From positions 930,001 to 994,000 of the forward strand of contig JAUTDP010000001.1 in the NCBI GenBank assembly GCA_033439795.1: 64,000 bases of DNA, given 5' to 3'. The translations under genes and the position numbers were made by a program. Every line of letters begins with the position of its first letter. Position 1 is the first letter of the stretch. Shown here one piece after another: positions 10,200 through 23,589 of this stretch. Source of the DNA: Sordaria brevicollis. Its lineage: Eukaryota > Ascomycota > Sordariomycetes > Sordariales > Sordariaceae. Below the pieces are notes generated by a model. That model had not been told where the DNA came from. It searched no databases and saw only the letters and a program-made list of their open reading frames with translations.

Positions 10200-12960
10200 C
10201 CTTTTAACGGCGTTAATACTTAAATTACTTCAAAAATTATTCGACCTTCTAATACTTTTACTAAAACTATTTAATTTATTAGGGAATTTATTATAATAAC
10301 CCGCAAGTCTCCTCTTCCCTATAATTCGAGCTTCTAAGTATTATATTATTATATAAAATTAATAAAAGGGGAAACCGGTTTATCCTCTTCGGCATCCTCT
10401 TCATTACCCCTTTCGGTACCGTAGCGAGGAATTATTAGTAATAATCCGCTAAATTCACCAAATAAATAATCCGTTTCTTCTTATCCTTCCTATTATTATT
10501 ATTATTATAATATTAATAAACCTAATCGTAATAATTAATATTAGGGTATTAAAGGATTTACTAACCCTACTTCTTTTTAAACCTTATTATTATATCCGCT
10601 TTACTCTACCTCCTTTTATTCCCCTAGTATTATTACCTCCAATATTACTAGAAATTCTACATCTCCAACTTCTAATTAAAGGGCTTCTAATTGAAGAGTA
10701 ACGGTAAAAATAATAGTAATTATTACGCGGTTAAAAGTATTAGCTAAAAGAAAAGTAAATCGAGTAAGATTTATAAAGTTATTAATACGTAACCGTAATT
10801 ATAACCGAGGTTAGGTTTAATGTAGGGCGGGTCGATCCTTTTCCCAATCTTTATAAATTTTAGCTACGATAGATAAATAAAATTCAATAAATACATCGCT
10901 ATATTCCTCTTTATACTCCTATCTTCGTATATCCGGGAATTTTTCTTCTAATTCATCGATATTATTAAAAGGAAGCTCTTTATTATAGCGAATAAATCCA
11001 TTAATAAATAACCGAGCGACCGCGTTCTACAATCTAATCGGCATTAATATTTCTAATATAATTAAAAAGGCGCGTTAATTATTAAAAATAAGGTTTTACG
11101 CTTTATCCTTATATTAATTATTCAAGTAATTAATAATTATATTAACTAACGATCCTATTAATAGCTTATCGAATATTTTATCCCTATCCGATATTCGTAA
11201 TAATATTAAAGGAATCCGTCCAAGCGCCGGCGTACAACCACTATTATTATAGTAAAAACCTTCGAAAATAAGACGCTTATACTCCAAATTCTCATTTTAA
11301 AACTTTTAGAAATAATTGAGTATAGCCTTTCGAAAGTATAGAGTATTAAATTATTATATAAAGAGCGGATTATACTTTCTTCGAAATTTTTTATTAACTT
11401 CGGACTATTTAACCTTATACTTAAATTTATATAAAAAATACTATTCTATATCGTCGTCCCGTAATAGAGTATTAATTTTATTACTATTATTATTACTATT
11501 ATTATTATTATTATTATTATCCTCGTCGTCGGGATCTAAATTATTTTCTTCGTTATTATATATAATAATATTCATTAACCTACTCGGTACGGTTAGAGCA
11601 TACGGCTATCTAAACCGTAGCTATTATTATTATTATCTTCTTACTATTAGCTATTTTAATTATTTATCTTCCGATTTAAAGTAATTAAAAACCTAAAAGG
11701 GTACGAAGAAGTATACCCGTCCTTACTTCCCATCTAAATTATTACGCATCGCTCTTCTAAACTATTATTATATATCCAATATATTAAGAATAGGCGGTAT
11801 ACTAAATTAAATAACCCTTTTAATATTTAGGAAATCTATACCCATCCCCAAAAATATAATTATTAAATAAATACAATAATCTGTTAATTCCGAAGCAAAA
11901 TCCTTATATATAATATCTTTATCCGTTAAGCGCACTAAAGAATTATATAACCGGACGACTTTACGGCTAAAATCCTTACTAAAACCATATTACTTATATA
12001 AGTAATCGATTAGGACATATTATACTTTTGTAAAATAGTTATAATTATCGATATATATAATAATTTTTAAAATTTCTCGACGAATTAATAATATAATATT
12101 TTTAATAAGGAAATATAACCGGCGGTAATCGGTAAAATAATTACGGAAGAGAGGTTAAACGATAATAAAGATCTTTAGCCTATCGACGGAAATCCTAATA
12201 ATTTCAATACTAGAATTAAAACTAACCTTCTTAATAATAAAATCTTAATAAATACTAATAAGCGTCGCCGTATAACCAAACTAAGGAATTCTTTTTAGGA
12301 GAAAAGGCCGTAAAATATATAAATATTGAAATTCCTTCCAAAAGTCCCTCTATTCTAATACGTAATATAATTCGTCGATAATGAATAGACCGATATAAAA
12401 ATAAAATTCTAAATTTCTTAATACAACTTTAAAAAGAAGATTAATAGCGAGCTCTAAATTTAGTAGGATATAAATATACTCTCCCGTAATAACCTTCTCC
12501 TATATTTTTTTATCCTATATATTATAAATTAATTAGTAAATAGAAAATATAAAATTAATAAAAAGGACGGAGGATATTAATACTTTAAAGACTATATCCT
12601 TATTTATCTATATTAATTTTACGTCTAGTAATCGTCTAATAATATTATTTCGTTAACTTTCGCCCAATTTCGTAAAGGGAACGATTTATATCGTAATTTT
12701 ATCGCATAAGGTTAAAAAAGCGTATAAGACGATACTTTTTCCATACCTAATTACCGCGACGAGAATTGTATCCAACTATTTAATAACAAGCCTTACAATA
12801 GCCTAAACCTATCTATCACGAAGCTACCTTCTACCGATAATATCTTTTATTACCGCCAATACGCACTAGGTATCAACGGGGTCGTCGTCCTCTATACTAT
12901 TATTATTAAGAATAAAAAATTCAAGAAAAAGATTAACGCATTACAAAAGCATAAAACTTA
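10200..12960 (-). pseudogene. Decayed RecQ-family (DExH) helicase gene
   Basis: A minus-strand frame with essentially only TAA/TAG stops runs from about 12,960 down to at least 10,700, and probably to 10,200 after a frame change. Motif remnants in order are: a Walker-A-like RYGKSIV (about 12,750-12,730; the Gly-rich part is damaged), IVPFTKLGE (about 12,680), the DExH box as DELYY (about 12,380, from DELH), TATL (about 12,270), GMGIDF (about 11,850), and an arginine-finger region RRAMRNN (about 11,760, from the usual Q-x-x-GRAxR). An Asn/Asp-rich stretch follows near 11,540. Motif order and spacing fit RecQ-like helicases such as the telomere-linked helicases of fungi. It converges on the DUF6589-like relic, about 0.2-0.7 kb away. 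Non-functional. Confidence 0.7.
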
Positions 12961-13299
12961 AGAAAGGTTATTAATATTATAATACGGTCGTATTTACAAA
13001 ATTTCAAAAAATTAAGACGAAAAGCGATACTATAATAACCTTTAGGCATAGCCATCCCGTTATATTAACATAAAACTTTTTTTACGTTTAAATACATATT
13101 ACTATATTTAAACGTCGTATAAAAAAAACAATTATACTATTAAAACCGTCTCGTCGAGACTATTCTAACCATATATTTCATATCACTAGAATATTTTTTC
13201 GTAAATATATTATTATCGGGTAACCATTTAATTATATATATACTTTAGTGGGCTATGTAAATATAAATCGATTTAATCCACCCAGTGAACTCAGACCTC

Positions 13300-16195
13300 T
13301 TTTTTAGGCGTTCTTAAATAATACAGTAATTACATAGAAACATTGAGAACGCACGGACCCGACATGGTAAATATCGAAACTTTCAGAATGTAGAGTGGTC
13401 CGTGCAGCAAAAAACATGAACATGGCAATTACGATCTATGGAACGTCCTAGCCTAAAAAAGAAGAACGGTCTGAGTACTGAGATAAACAGCATCTCGAAA
13501 TGGCTTGTTCAATCGGGTCCATGATTCGTCCATCACACTGCCAATTTCTGTGTCGCTGACTTGAAGCCAACCATTTTCGTAAATCATTTTTGGGAGGTTT
13601 CCAATTGCCGTACGCCACACTGAGCACAGCTACAGATCAAGTCGAAACCGACAAGTGGGTTCGTCTGGTCACTCAAGTGGAGGTTTCGTCGTCGCATGGT
13701 GGGATATTTCGTAACGCAGGGATGGTTAGACATTGGGAGGGATTCTGTTTGAGAGACAGCTCGTTGTCGTTGTCCCTTATCTCTGGAAACACAACACACA
13801 CAAGGAAACGCATTGAGAATGGGGATTGTTATTTCAGACCGGCAGTAGCAGCTACAGCAAGCCACAAAAACACGGCTTGTGTTTGCCGGGATTTTAACGG
13901 GAAGACGGGACACTGCCGAATTACATTCCATTGAAAACAAAGTTAAATGCATGTAAATCTTGCGTGCATCACCATGTTGAACAACAGAACAAGATTTGAA
14001 AGAGAGAGTCCGTTGACCGCCCATCGCATCGTATCGTTGCAGTGTTCAATGTGCCATCTTCATTTCGCCTGTTGCCAACGTGTGGGCTCGTCTCCAGAGC
14101 ACCCTTCTTCTTCTTCTTTTTCTCCTCTCTGGAAGTGTTTGCCGAGCCTGGGGCAACCGACGAGCCAGCGAGCAACTTTGTGGACACTGGACAGACACGG
14201 CACAACCGAGCCCGAGCGACTGGCCAACAAGGGTTCAATTGTTCGCTCGCTGACATCGATCGTCTCGTTGGACCCTTGAAGCAAAAGTTCTAGCGACACC
14301 AATAACACGTGATACGACTGTCCAGATTGAGGAGAACGTCCGACGCCACTCTTCGCCGGCCTGCCATTTCTGGTGCACTGCTGATCAAGATAGGGGGATA
14401 ATGGATATGGGATGAAAGTTGATGAAGGATGAACATGTTTCCCTGTTGGCGATTGTCGTTCATCACTTCTGTTGTCAAAGCTTCGTTCTCAATTAAAGCG
14501 TTGCGCACTCAAATCTGAGCTCTCGCGTTTGGCGCTCACATCAGCGGCACAGACGCTGACGGGCAGGCGGCAGGCGGAGTCGCAAGTCGCAACCCCGGCG
14601 GGAACAGAACTGAACTCATGGTCGCCCAATTTCCCCCGACTGTTATCTATTTCCCGGCCTTTCCGTTTTCTGCCCGACTTTTTGTCATGCTCACTCAACT
14701 CTGTTCGTATTTCCACATCGCCAGCCGCAGTTGTCTGTCTGTCGATGGAAGATGGAAGCCATGTCGTTTAGCAAGCCACCGACCCCAACGCCCAAGAAAT
14801 CCAAGAGATCTCTTGTCGTTGCTTGTCATTCGAAAAAAAATCCCCGATCGACAAGCCTTTTTCTTCCCGTCTTGGTTGTCAAACAAGCAAACTCAAACTC
14901 TTGGAAATTTGGGCAAAAAAAAGCTTGGTTGATCGACGCCCGCGCCTCACAAAGTCTTGACTTTTTCTCGGCCCAGGCGGGACAGGCGTTGCGGGTTTGG
15001 CACTTTGGCTGGACTGGAGCAGGATTGAAGCGGGTCAAAGCTTGTGTTGGTGGTGGAGCCGGCTTGGCGCTTCAGGGGTAATCATTGGGGGGGCGTGGGC
15101 TGCGTGGGCGGCTGCGTTCCTGCGTTCTCCTGGAAACCTTGGCAGACTTGGCAACACCCTTCTGGCCAACTTTTTGGAGCCCGTCGAGAGATTCAATTCG
15201 ATGATGAGTTCTGGAAGCGCTGGAGGCACTGGAATGTAGATGATGCACGTAGACGTCAAGCTCGATTCGATGATGCATGTTGTTTTGATATTGGATTTCT
15301 CATTCCTTCGTGGATTGTGTGCATACTCACGCCTGTTATTTATGACTTCTTCGAGAATGGATGAAGACAGACCTCAATGCGACTCTGACACCAACAACCT
15401 CCTGAGAACAATTGCGCCTGCCCTCCCAGGCTGATCGCCCCCGAACTGTGCATGCATCTCGAAATTGAGCTTCAAGCGACACCGCCGCTGAGTTTGTTAC
15501 ACCAACACAAGCGCCCGATATCTTGTTTACTGCCGTCGCTCAATCTCCAAAAAAATCTGACCGTCGTCGGCAGTGCAGTGCCACCCGTTTGAAACAAGTC
15601 GTCTGCGTCGAAATGTACACACAGTTTAGTCGCAAAGCAAGCACATTCAACGGCGGCGGCATCACCACAAGGAAAAAGCCTGTGTTTTGCTTCCAAACCA
15701 AAAATGACGTCCGGTCGGATGCCAACACCCGAAACAGCGGGTCAAGTTTCATGACTGCCGCTTCAACTTTGTGCGTTGACGATCAACTTTTTTTTTCGCG
15801 GATGTATCGACTCGACAAATCAATTAGTCTTTCATCCCTCTCTCTTCTTGCTCGCTAAAAAGATCGATGATGGCTCTTGCCTCAATTCTCTGATCATTGT
15901 CAACCACCCACTATCATGATCTACAGGAGACTGATTGGCGCGATCTTCACTCCTTCCATTTTTCAAAGTCTCACAGCACTGCCCCCTTTCGTGTGTACGT
16001 GGTGGTTGTCAATCAATGCAGGCAGTCGCGATGGGATAAGGTGTGATCTGTGCTTCTAAGAATGGAACTTGCCGCTGCCCTGCTCATTGTTCTGCTTTTT
16101 CTGGATTCTGACAGCGGCGTGGTGAGTGCGACCGACCGACCTACCGACGGGATTGGGACGGCCAAGAAAAGGGGCGCGGCACGGCAGGCACAGAC
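13300..16195. other. Non-RIP spacer between the two destroyed elements, no supported gene
   Basis: Base composition returns to normal abruptly at 13,300. Frames of 60-146 codons occur on both strands (for example 13,584-14,024 minus) but lack splice structure and any motif I know. A direct run of CTTCTTCTTC lies near 14,105. The right end (16,191-16,195, CAGAC) is the target-site copy of the LTR element that follows. Confidence 0.45.
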
Positions 16196-16487
16196 TGTGG
16201 GCGGCGCCTGCGACGCAACCCACTGGGTACTTCCTAGATACGAGCAATGTACTTACCTATAAAGGGTGGTACTTACCTAGTACAGACCTTTATTTGCTGC
16301 GAATAGTTAGATAAATATAGGTAGGTACCTATAGGGCTTGAATAGCCCTATAAGTACGCCCAAATACTAAGAGGGTATAAGATTAGAGGTCCCTCTAATT
16401 AATTAGAGAGGTAGATTCTTTTCTATTAATTTAATTTATTATATTTTATACAAGTCTTTACTTATTTCCAAGGAGCAAATCCTTATA
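16196..16487 (+). repeat. 5' LTR (292 bp)
   Basis: Aligns end to end with the copy at 24,657-24,948. It contains a TATA-like CTATAAAGGG near 16,258 and a second pair of direct words around GTAGGTACCTATA. The outer ~65 bp are almost undamaged (CA and TG dinucleotides kept), while the inner half is RIP-altered. The primer-binding region should follow 16,488 but is too altered to assign a tRNA. Confidence 0.9.
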
Positions 16488-17649
16488 ATTTAGCGATTTA
16501 CCCAAGGGAATAATTAATTTCCCGATTTACTAACTTTATTGTATTGTTATTTTTTCTTTTTTTTTTTCCCTTCCCAACGTACTACGTTACGCGATTTCGC
16601 GTCGGTAACGTATTAGTAATAGCACTAATAAGTATTAATAGGGCGTAACCTCCCCTTTATAATAAATTATTCCTTTACTAACTTCCTTAATATTTAACCT
16701 CCCGTAACGGTATTACCTTTATTTCCCTATACTTTTACCCTCCTTATACCCGTCGACCTAAAAGAGAGAATGCGGTAAATTATTAAATTTTATTAATCCG
16801 GCTACCTTTACGTAAAAAGGATTTTCGATTCGAATATCGAATTAGCGAAAACTTTATAACTTAATTTTAATATTAATCCTCTTATCCCCGGAAAAAAGCG
16901 CTAGCTACTAAAGTAGGTTATATTTATTAGGTTTCTTACGGCCGTATTCGCCTAATTTTATAAATAAATAATCCTAGGTTAGGAATAAAGTTAATTAAGC
17001 CCCTCTTCTTAATATATTTAACTATTACGTAGGTTATTACGTCGCTAATTGAAATGTTCCCGTTAATAATCCGCGTTTATTTAAAACTTTTAATTAATAA
17101 AGTTAATTTAATTATTAGGTTTAATTATTAAAGTTGCGTTGTAAGAACGAATAAAATCCTTCGACGAGTTAAATTAATCTCCTAAACCTTTATTTATTTA
17201 TAAAGAAGTATTTCCTTATTAAATATTAATATAATTTATATATTATTTACTTTAGTTTTGTAATAATTAGATCGGCCTTAACGTACGTGGAATAAAATTA
17301 TTTAACGAATCCCCGTTTAACGAAATTACTTTAAAAGAATAATAAAAAATAATTACCCCGCCCGGTTTTTTAGACCCTTCGTTTATAGGATTAGATTGTA
17401 ATATATTTATACCCTAAATTAACTTTTTAAATTTTTACCCGTATTAAGAGGATTTATTTCTAGAAAATTAAATTATTCTATTGTAAATACCGACCGGGTT
17501 ACGATTAACCGATAATAGATAGAATAATAATACCGAAAATAATAAATCCGAAAGCTATTAAAAAAGAAATATATAATCGGCCGGATAAACCGAAAGTAAT
17601 AAACCTTCCCGATTTTAATTAAAATAATCCTAGGAATTATAATTCGATA

Positions 17650-20600
17650 AACCTATAGTAGGGTTTCTTATATTTAATATATTTAATAATAAGAGATACG
17701 ACGAGGCGTAAAGGCGCGATTAGGCGGCTATATTCGCTTTAACCTTTTAGGAAATTAGAGCGTAAAACGTTATTAACGTGGTTAAGATTATTACGGAAGT
17801 TATTTAATAATATAAGGACGAGCCCTAAAATATTTAAGTCTAATAGATAAAGGGATTATTAAAGGCTTACGAAGTAGGATATTTCGACCCTTCTATAAAG
17901 GATGTTAATAAATTTAATATAGTATCCGATAGTAGGATAAATAAGTATTACGATATATTTCTATTTATTGATTGTTTATTATTTTTTAAATAATCCTACG
18001 GCGTATAAGTAGTACGCGAAGTATAAATATCCTACTTTATTAGATTAACGCTAATATAATATTCGTATATTTTAACCACCGCCGATCGATAAGTCCTATT
18101 ATCTATAAATATTTTAATAATTTATAAAAAATTAAAGGAACGTTTTAAAAAAAATTATTCGAACGTAATAGAAAATATTAAAAAGGTTAACTTTTCCTTT
18201 TAAAATATAATAAAAGGATAGGACTTTTCCGCCTTCGTATAAATGGTAGTCCGTAACGCTAAAGTATATAGAATATTATTCTAAAGTTAATTTACCGCCG
18301 CTTTTGAGGTATTAGACTCCGATATTTAATCGGAATTGGCTAAATTAAGAGAAAATATTATATTAAATAAATTCTTAAGAAATATTACCGAGTGCGAATT
18401 GGTTATTGAAAATAGGGCCCGAAAATTAATAGAGCGTTCCTAATAATTCTAAAATAAGGGTAGAATTAGTTACCCTTCCTAATAAAATTATTAAAACCTT
18501 AATACCTAATTATTCGGTTATAATAATCCTATTTACTTTAGGAATTTTAATAAATAAAATAATATTAATAATTATTAGAATTAACGGAATAATTAATAAT
18601 AATTAGCTCCTTATATAATTCCTAAGAATAGGCGTTTTTTAACCCTTAGACCTAAATACGTTAACGCGGCCTTCGAAGATAATAGTTAGGATAATTACTA
18701 TTAATATTTAACCGTTAAAAATATTTTAAACGACGCGTTTAATATAAACGCTTTCGCCGCTTAAAGTTTTAACGATTAAGAAGAATAAAGGTAGGAAGAT
18801 TAACCTCCCTTACCCCTATTAGAATTTAAATACTAAAGATTTGTATTCTTTGCGATTATTTTTTTAATAAATGCCGAAACCTTCTATTATTAATATTATA
18901 AATGCCCGAAATTTTTCCCGAATAGGTCTAAATTAATAGAATACGTATACTCTATTTATTTAAAGCGTAAACGACCCGATTTAAAAAAGCGAAATTATTT
19001 ATATTACGATTAATAGGATAAATAAAATATAGGGTTAGTATATATTGTATATTATTAAATATTTGGGCAATATAACGGCCGGTTTACCTTTTATTAGATT
19101 GGCGGAAAGTCGGGAAACGCTAACCTAATAATATAAAAACGGAGGGTGTCCGAAGAAAAGAATCATCTTCCTATTAGTAGTATAGAAATAGTTTAGGTTA
19201 TAAGTTTCGTTTATAAATTTATTTAAAAGCGAAAATTCGGATATTATCCGGTAACGAATTATAGATTTATATAAATACGGGTTATTTTTTATTAATAATC
19301 GACCGCTATTAGTTGGTTAAATATTACTCTAGTTTGTGTATTAAATAACGAACTACCCTTTTTACTTTAAAAGGTATTAATAAAATCGTATTAGAATTTA
19401 AAGAATACGTCCTCTTTTTATTTATTCTCCCCGGTATCGATATTTCGATAAAAGTTTTAATATTCGCAACCTTTATAAAGGAAATCTCTTTAGTAAATAA
19501 CTTCGCTCTAAATTTTCTCTTCGGCACGGATTATATAAGATTAGAGGCGTTTAATATTTTATTATTCTAATTTATTACTAATATTAAATTATACGGCGTA
19601 TTTATTTTATTTACCTTCGTTAATCGGATTAAACTTCAATAAATTAGAGTTTATACTATTAAATATATTATTATCCTATTAATTACTATATATTATTTCC
19701 CTGTATTTTATAATATTTATAACGCCGATTATAATTTTATTTTTAATTTAGCCTTGATTAACTGGTTCTCTTCGTTTGTATTACTTACCGATTTAAACTT
19801 TTACTTAATATTCGCGTATAATAAAACCAATTAGCCGTTGGTTATTTTTATATAGTAATAGGTTGGATATTTTTTATTTATCGATTTTAATGTAATATTT
19901 TTCTTAATAAATGTAAATTTAATCGATTTAGTAATGTAAGAACCCTTAATAAGAAAGAGGCGAAAGGACGAGATTTGTATATTAATAATCCCTATAATTA
20001 ACGATATTAAATATAAATACGGTATAATTATCTTTACGGATAAAAATAACCCGGGCGGCGTTAAATGCCTAGCGAAGGTTTTATTGTAATTTACCGTAGT
20101 ATTTAAAAATAAGGGTTTTACAAAGATATTAAAAGAATAATAAATAAATATTAACCTCCGAGACGATTAGTAGAAATTTATTCCTAAAAAAACGAGAATT
20201 TACCCGTTAGGTTAAAAGGGTAAAGAAGTTATTTAAGATATTATTTAAAAGTTGAAAAATATAAGAAAGATTATACTTATAATTTAAAAAGTATTTTTTT
20301 CCTTTTTAATTTTCGTAATTTAAAGGGATATACCGGATGGTATTAAGAAAGGAAGGATAGTAGTAAATATCCGCAGATTTAATTATATCGCGATTATAAA
20401 TTCGTACCCTATAAAAACGTAAGAAGAAATTATTACAAATTTAAGAAATTATAAATATATTACCGTTCTTAATGCCGTTACCTTCTATTATTAATAATTT
20501 ATTTACCCCGAAAGCCGTTAAATATTTTCTATTATAATTTATATAGGCTAATTTACGTTCAATTGTATTATTATAGGTTATAAAAACTCTAACGCCTTTG

Positions 20601-23250
20601 TATAAAGATATATAAATACTATTTTCCGAAGTATTAACGTACTAATTTATTATAATAATATTGTATTTAATTTATAAACGTTAAAGGATTATATTCAAAA
20701 TTTTATTAAATTATTCGAGCGTTTATAATAATATAATATATTTATCGGCTTGAATAAATTATTTATCGGTTTTCCCAACGTTATTGTATTAGGACGGGTA
20801 ATCGATTTATTTAATATAAATACCTCCGAAAAAAAGCTCGCCGCTATTAAACGCTTTATTTTTCCTAAAAATTTAAAAGATTTGGAAATTTTTATTAGCT
20901 TCTCGACCTAATTCCGTTATAAAATCCTATAATTCGCGGTTGTAATCGATCCGTTAAAATAGCGGAAAGTAAATATAATTAAAATTAATAAACGAATATA
21001 TAAAAATAAAACCGATTGGAGAAATTAAGCGTAAAAGCTTTTTTTCCTACTTTTTACTTTAAAAGAGAAGAAAGTTTTCGATAATATTAAAGTAGTATTA
21101 CTCCGCCCTATTATTTTCGTTTATTTTTCGCTAATTAGGATATTATATATCGATTTCGATATTTTTAGCCTAAGAATCGGCGTATAAGTTTATTATATTA
21201 AAGACGAGGCATTAATTAAAATTATTACCGATGGCGGAATAACTTCCTTATTACCTTCGATATTTATTAAATTAATTATTTTTATTAGTAAAACCCTTTA
21301 GGACGCCGAAAAGAAGTATTAATTAATAGAGATAGAAATATACGGCTTCGTATAGGTATTAAAAAAGTATAAATAATAGATCGTTGAAATTTAATATTTT
21401 ATTTAAATATTTATAGATTATAAAACTATTTTAAATTTAGTGAAATAGTATATTAATATCGTTAACTCTACCGCTATATTTATTAAAAATAAAAAATTAA
21501 TCCGAGCCTTTAAATATTTAAATTAATAGGATATTAAGGTCCTATATAAATTAAGTAAAGATTATATCGTACCGGATATATTATTTAGATTCCCGATTAA
21601 CGAATCCGAATTAATAACGGAGCCGGGCTCCTTAAATAATTTACTAGACGACCGCCCGGAATATTAGGTAAATTTTATTATATATATTGAAGGCGCGCTA
21701 TTTAATTCCTAACCGCTCTGGTTATTACTTATTAAAATTATTAAATTACTGTTAGAGGTTACTAATATTAAATTATCCGAAATATTAGCGCTAGGACGAG
21801 GGGGGATAATTTTAGTCGAAATTAGCCCCGATTTCCGAAGAAAGATTTAAATTAGTTATTTTTAAAATCCGAAATAGAAGAGTATACTAGATATAGTAAA
21901 GAAGAATAACTAAATTTTATAATCGGCTACTTTACCCTTCGAAATCCGAAATAGCCTCCTTTAGAGAATTATAAAGGGTATAACCCCTAAGTTGTATATA
22001 CCCTTTAATTATATTACTAATATTTTTAATATATTTTATAGAAAGAATTATTATAAATATAATAAGCTTTGCGAAATATTTATTATTTTATATTATATTA
22101 ATTACGGTTATAAGGAATTCCGCCGATTCGTACGGATTTACCCCTAATATATTATATACCGTATTACCCGGTATAAAGTTTACGGAAACCTTTAGCCTAT
22201 TTTTTCTCCGCCGTACTTATATTTTTTCGTTAATATTAATTTTATAGTCGGCCTCCTTTATAACCTAAATGGGTATAATATATACCTTATATATATAAAT
22301 AAATTTAACCGCTAGATTTTACTTTTAAAGGGTAAAATAATATAAATAGCTTCGTAATAAAGGAAGATTTTAATCGTAGCTTTCCTCTCTGCGAATTGGG
22401 GAATTTTAAAATAATTATTAAATAACTGGGACCTTAAATTCTTTTTTAATATATAGAAAATAATTTAGTACGAATTAGGTACTTATTTATTATATTTAAT
22501 AGTTTATTACTTAGTAATAAATAAATAAATAGAACGAATAATCTAAACCGTTAAGTCTGTACTTAAATATTTTCTTTACGGAATAGTAGACGGAATTTAA
22601 TAGTCCGAAGTATTACTTTATATTTAATTTATATATAATAATACTAAGTCCGCATCGATTAGTATATCCCCTAATAAAGCCGTTATAAGTTTTACCTTTA
22701 ATAATATAATTAGGTTTATAGTAAAACGGGTCCCCGAAAAGGTGGTTAATTTAGGAACGTTGCAGGTCGGTATAATTAACGTTATTATATTAGTAGCCGT
22801 AATTATAAAAATTTATTATAATCGGAAGTATATAATAAAATTCTTTAAAGTTGGCGATAAAATTATATTCCGCCTATATAAAAATTATAATATCCCTCTA
22901 GTTTTATCGATCGGTAAGAAGATTAGACTATAATACGCCGGATTATTTCGAATAGTTTAAATAATCGGGAAATTAGTATATAAATTAAATTTCCTATTTA
23001 CGTAGAAGATATATAATATAATATTTATCGACTATTTCGAATTTTATTATTTTAACCTTTATAATAAATAATTACTTCCTATCGGCCCCGTTCGAATTTA
23101 GGACTACCGCCGGCGAATTATTTCCGAAGAATAAATAAAAGCCGGGATAAAAAGATAATTAATCGAATATAATGGCTTAAATTAGGAATTTATCGAATAG
23201 AAAATTTTAAAGGAATTAGGATTAAATAGAACGGACTTTATACGAAATTA
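17650..23250 (+). pseudogene. Decayed gag-pol region of the Ty3/gypsy element
   Basis: Frames broken by TAA/TAG keep clear pol landmarks. A zinc-finger-like remnant ending KCPKFFPNRSKLIE lies near 18,905. Reverse transcriptase spans about 20,320-20,900, with YPIKTQEEII, YITVLNAVTF and a FTFNCIIIGYKNSNAF segment. Its catalytic Tyr-x-Asp-Asp now reads YYNN (20,648-20,659), each Asp codon changed GAC/GAT to AAC/AAT. RNase H spans about 20,900-21,650 (YIDFDIFSL near 21,140; DAEKKY near 21,310; IVPDILFRFP near 21,570). Integrase spans about 21,950-23,250, with a zinc-binding part near 22,060 and a C-terminal KVGDKIIFRLYKNYNIP near 22,840. Upstream gag and protease limits cannot be set from the damaged sequence. 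No part can be functional. Confidence 0.8.
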
Positions 23251-23589
23251 GGAAATAAGGTACTAAATATATAAAACGAAGGATACCCGGTAAATAGATA
23301 CCCCCTAAATCGTTTATTAAGAAATTATAAGAATATCCCCCCCCCTACCTCTTCCTATTACCTTCTTTCTTTCTTTAAATATTACTTTTAAATAATTCTT
23401 TTCTTTTAAATAATTCTTTTCTCCTAAATAATAATTCTTATAAGTTTAAACCCAATTTATAAAATTACCCTTAGAGACGTTACTACAAATATATTTACCT
23501 TAAATTTACCTTTGAATATTATTTATTAAAGTATATACTAATTTAATATAAACGCTATTAATTATAGTAGTAATATTTATTATATATTA

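Larger units (their letters stand above)
6810..13299. mobile_element. RIP-destroyed 6.5-kb repeat with DUF6589-like and RecQ-like relics
   Basis: Composition is extremely AT-rich, CpA/TpG are scarce and TpA is abundant, the signature of RIP acting on duplicated DNA. Inside are two convergent decayed frames (separate entries). The borders carry an imperfect inverted repeat: GAGGTCTAAATTTACTA from 6810 and, on the complement, GAGGTCTGAGTTCACTG from 13299. Over those 17 bases the ends differ only by A/G and T/C transitions. I find no clear target duplication, so the borders are provisional. Damage is lighter in the first ~100 bp, as expected at the edge of a RIP tract. Because RIP needs a second copy, at least one relative should exist or have existed elsewhere in the genome. 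Confidence 0.6.

Noticed and set aside
11316..11684. 122-codon frame rich in Leu, Tyr and Ser
   Set aside because: Lies in RIP-altered AT-rich DNA antisense to the helicase relic; low-complexity TAT/TTA codons only.
12560..13110. Plus-strand frame with few stops opposite the helicase relic
   Set aside because: The minus strand has ordered RecQ motifs over the same DNA and RIP-type stops; the plus frame has no motif and is most likely its shadow.
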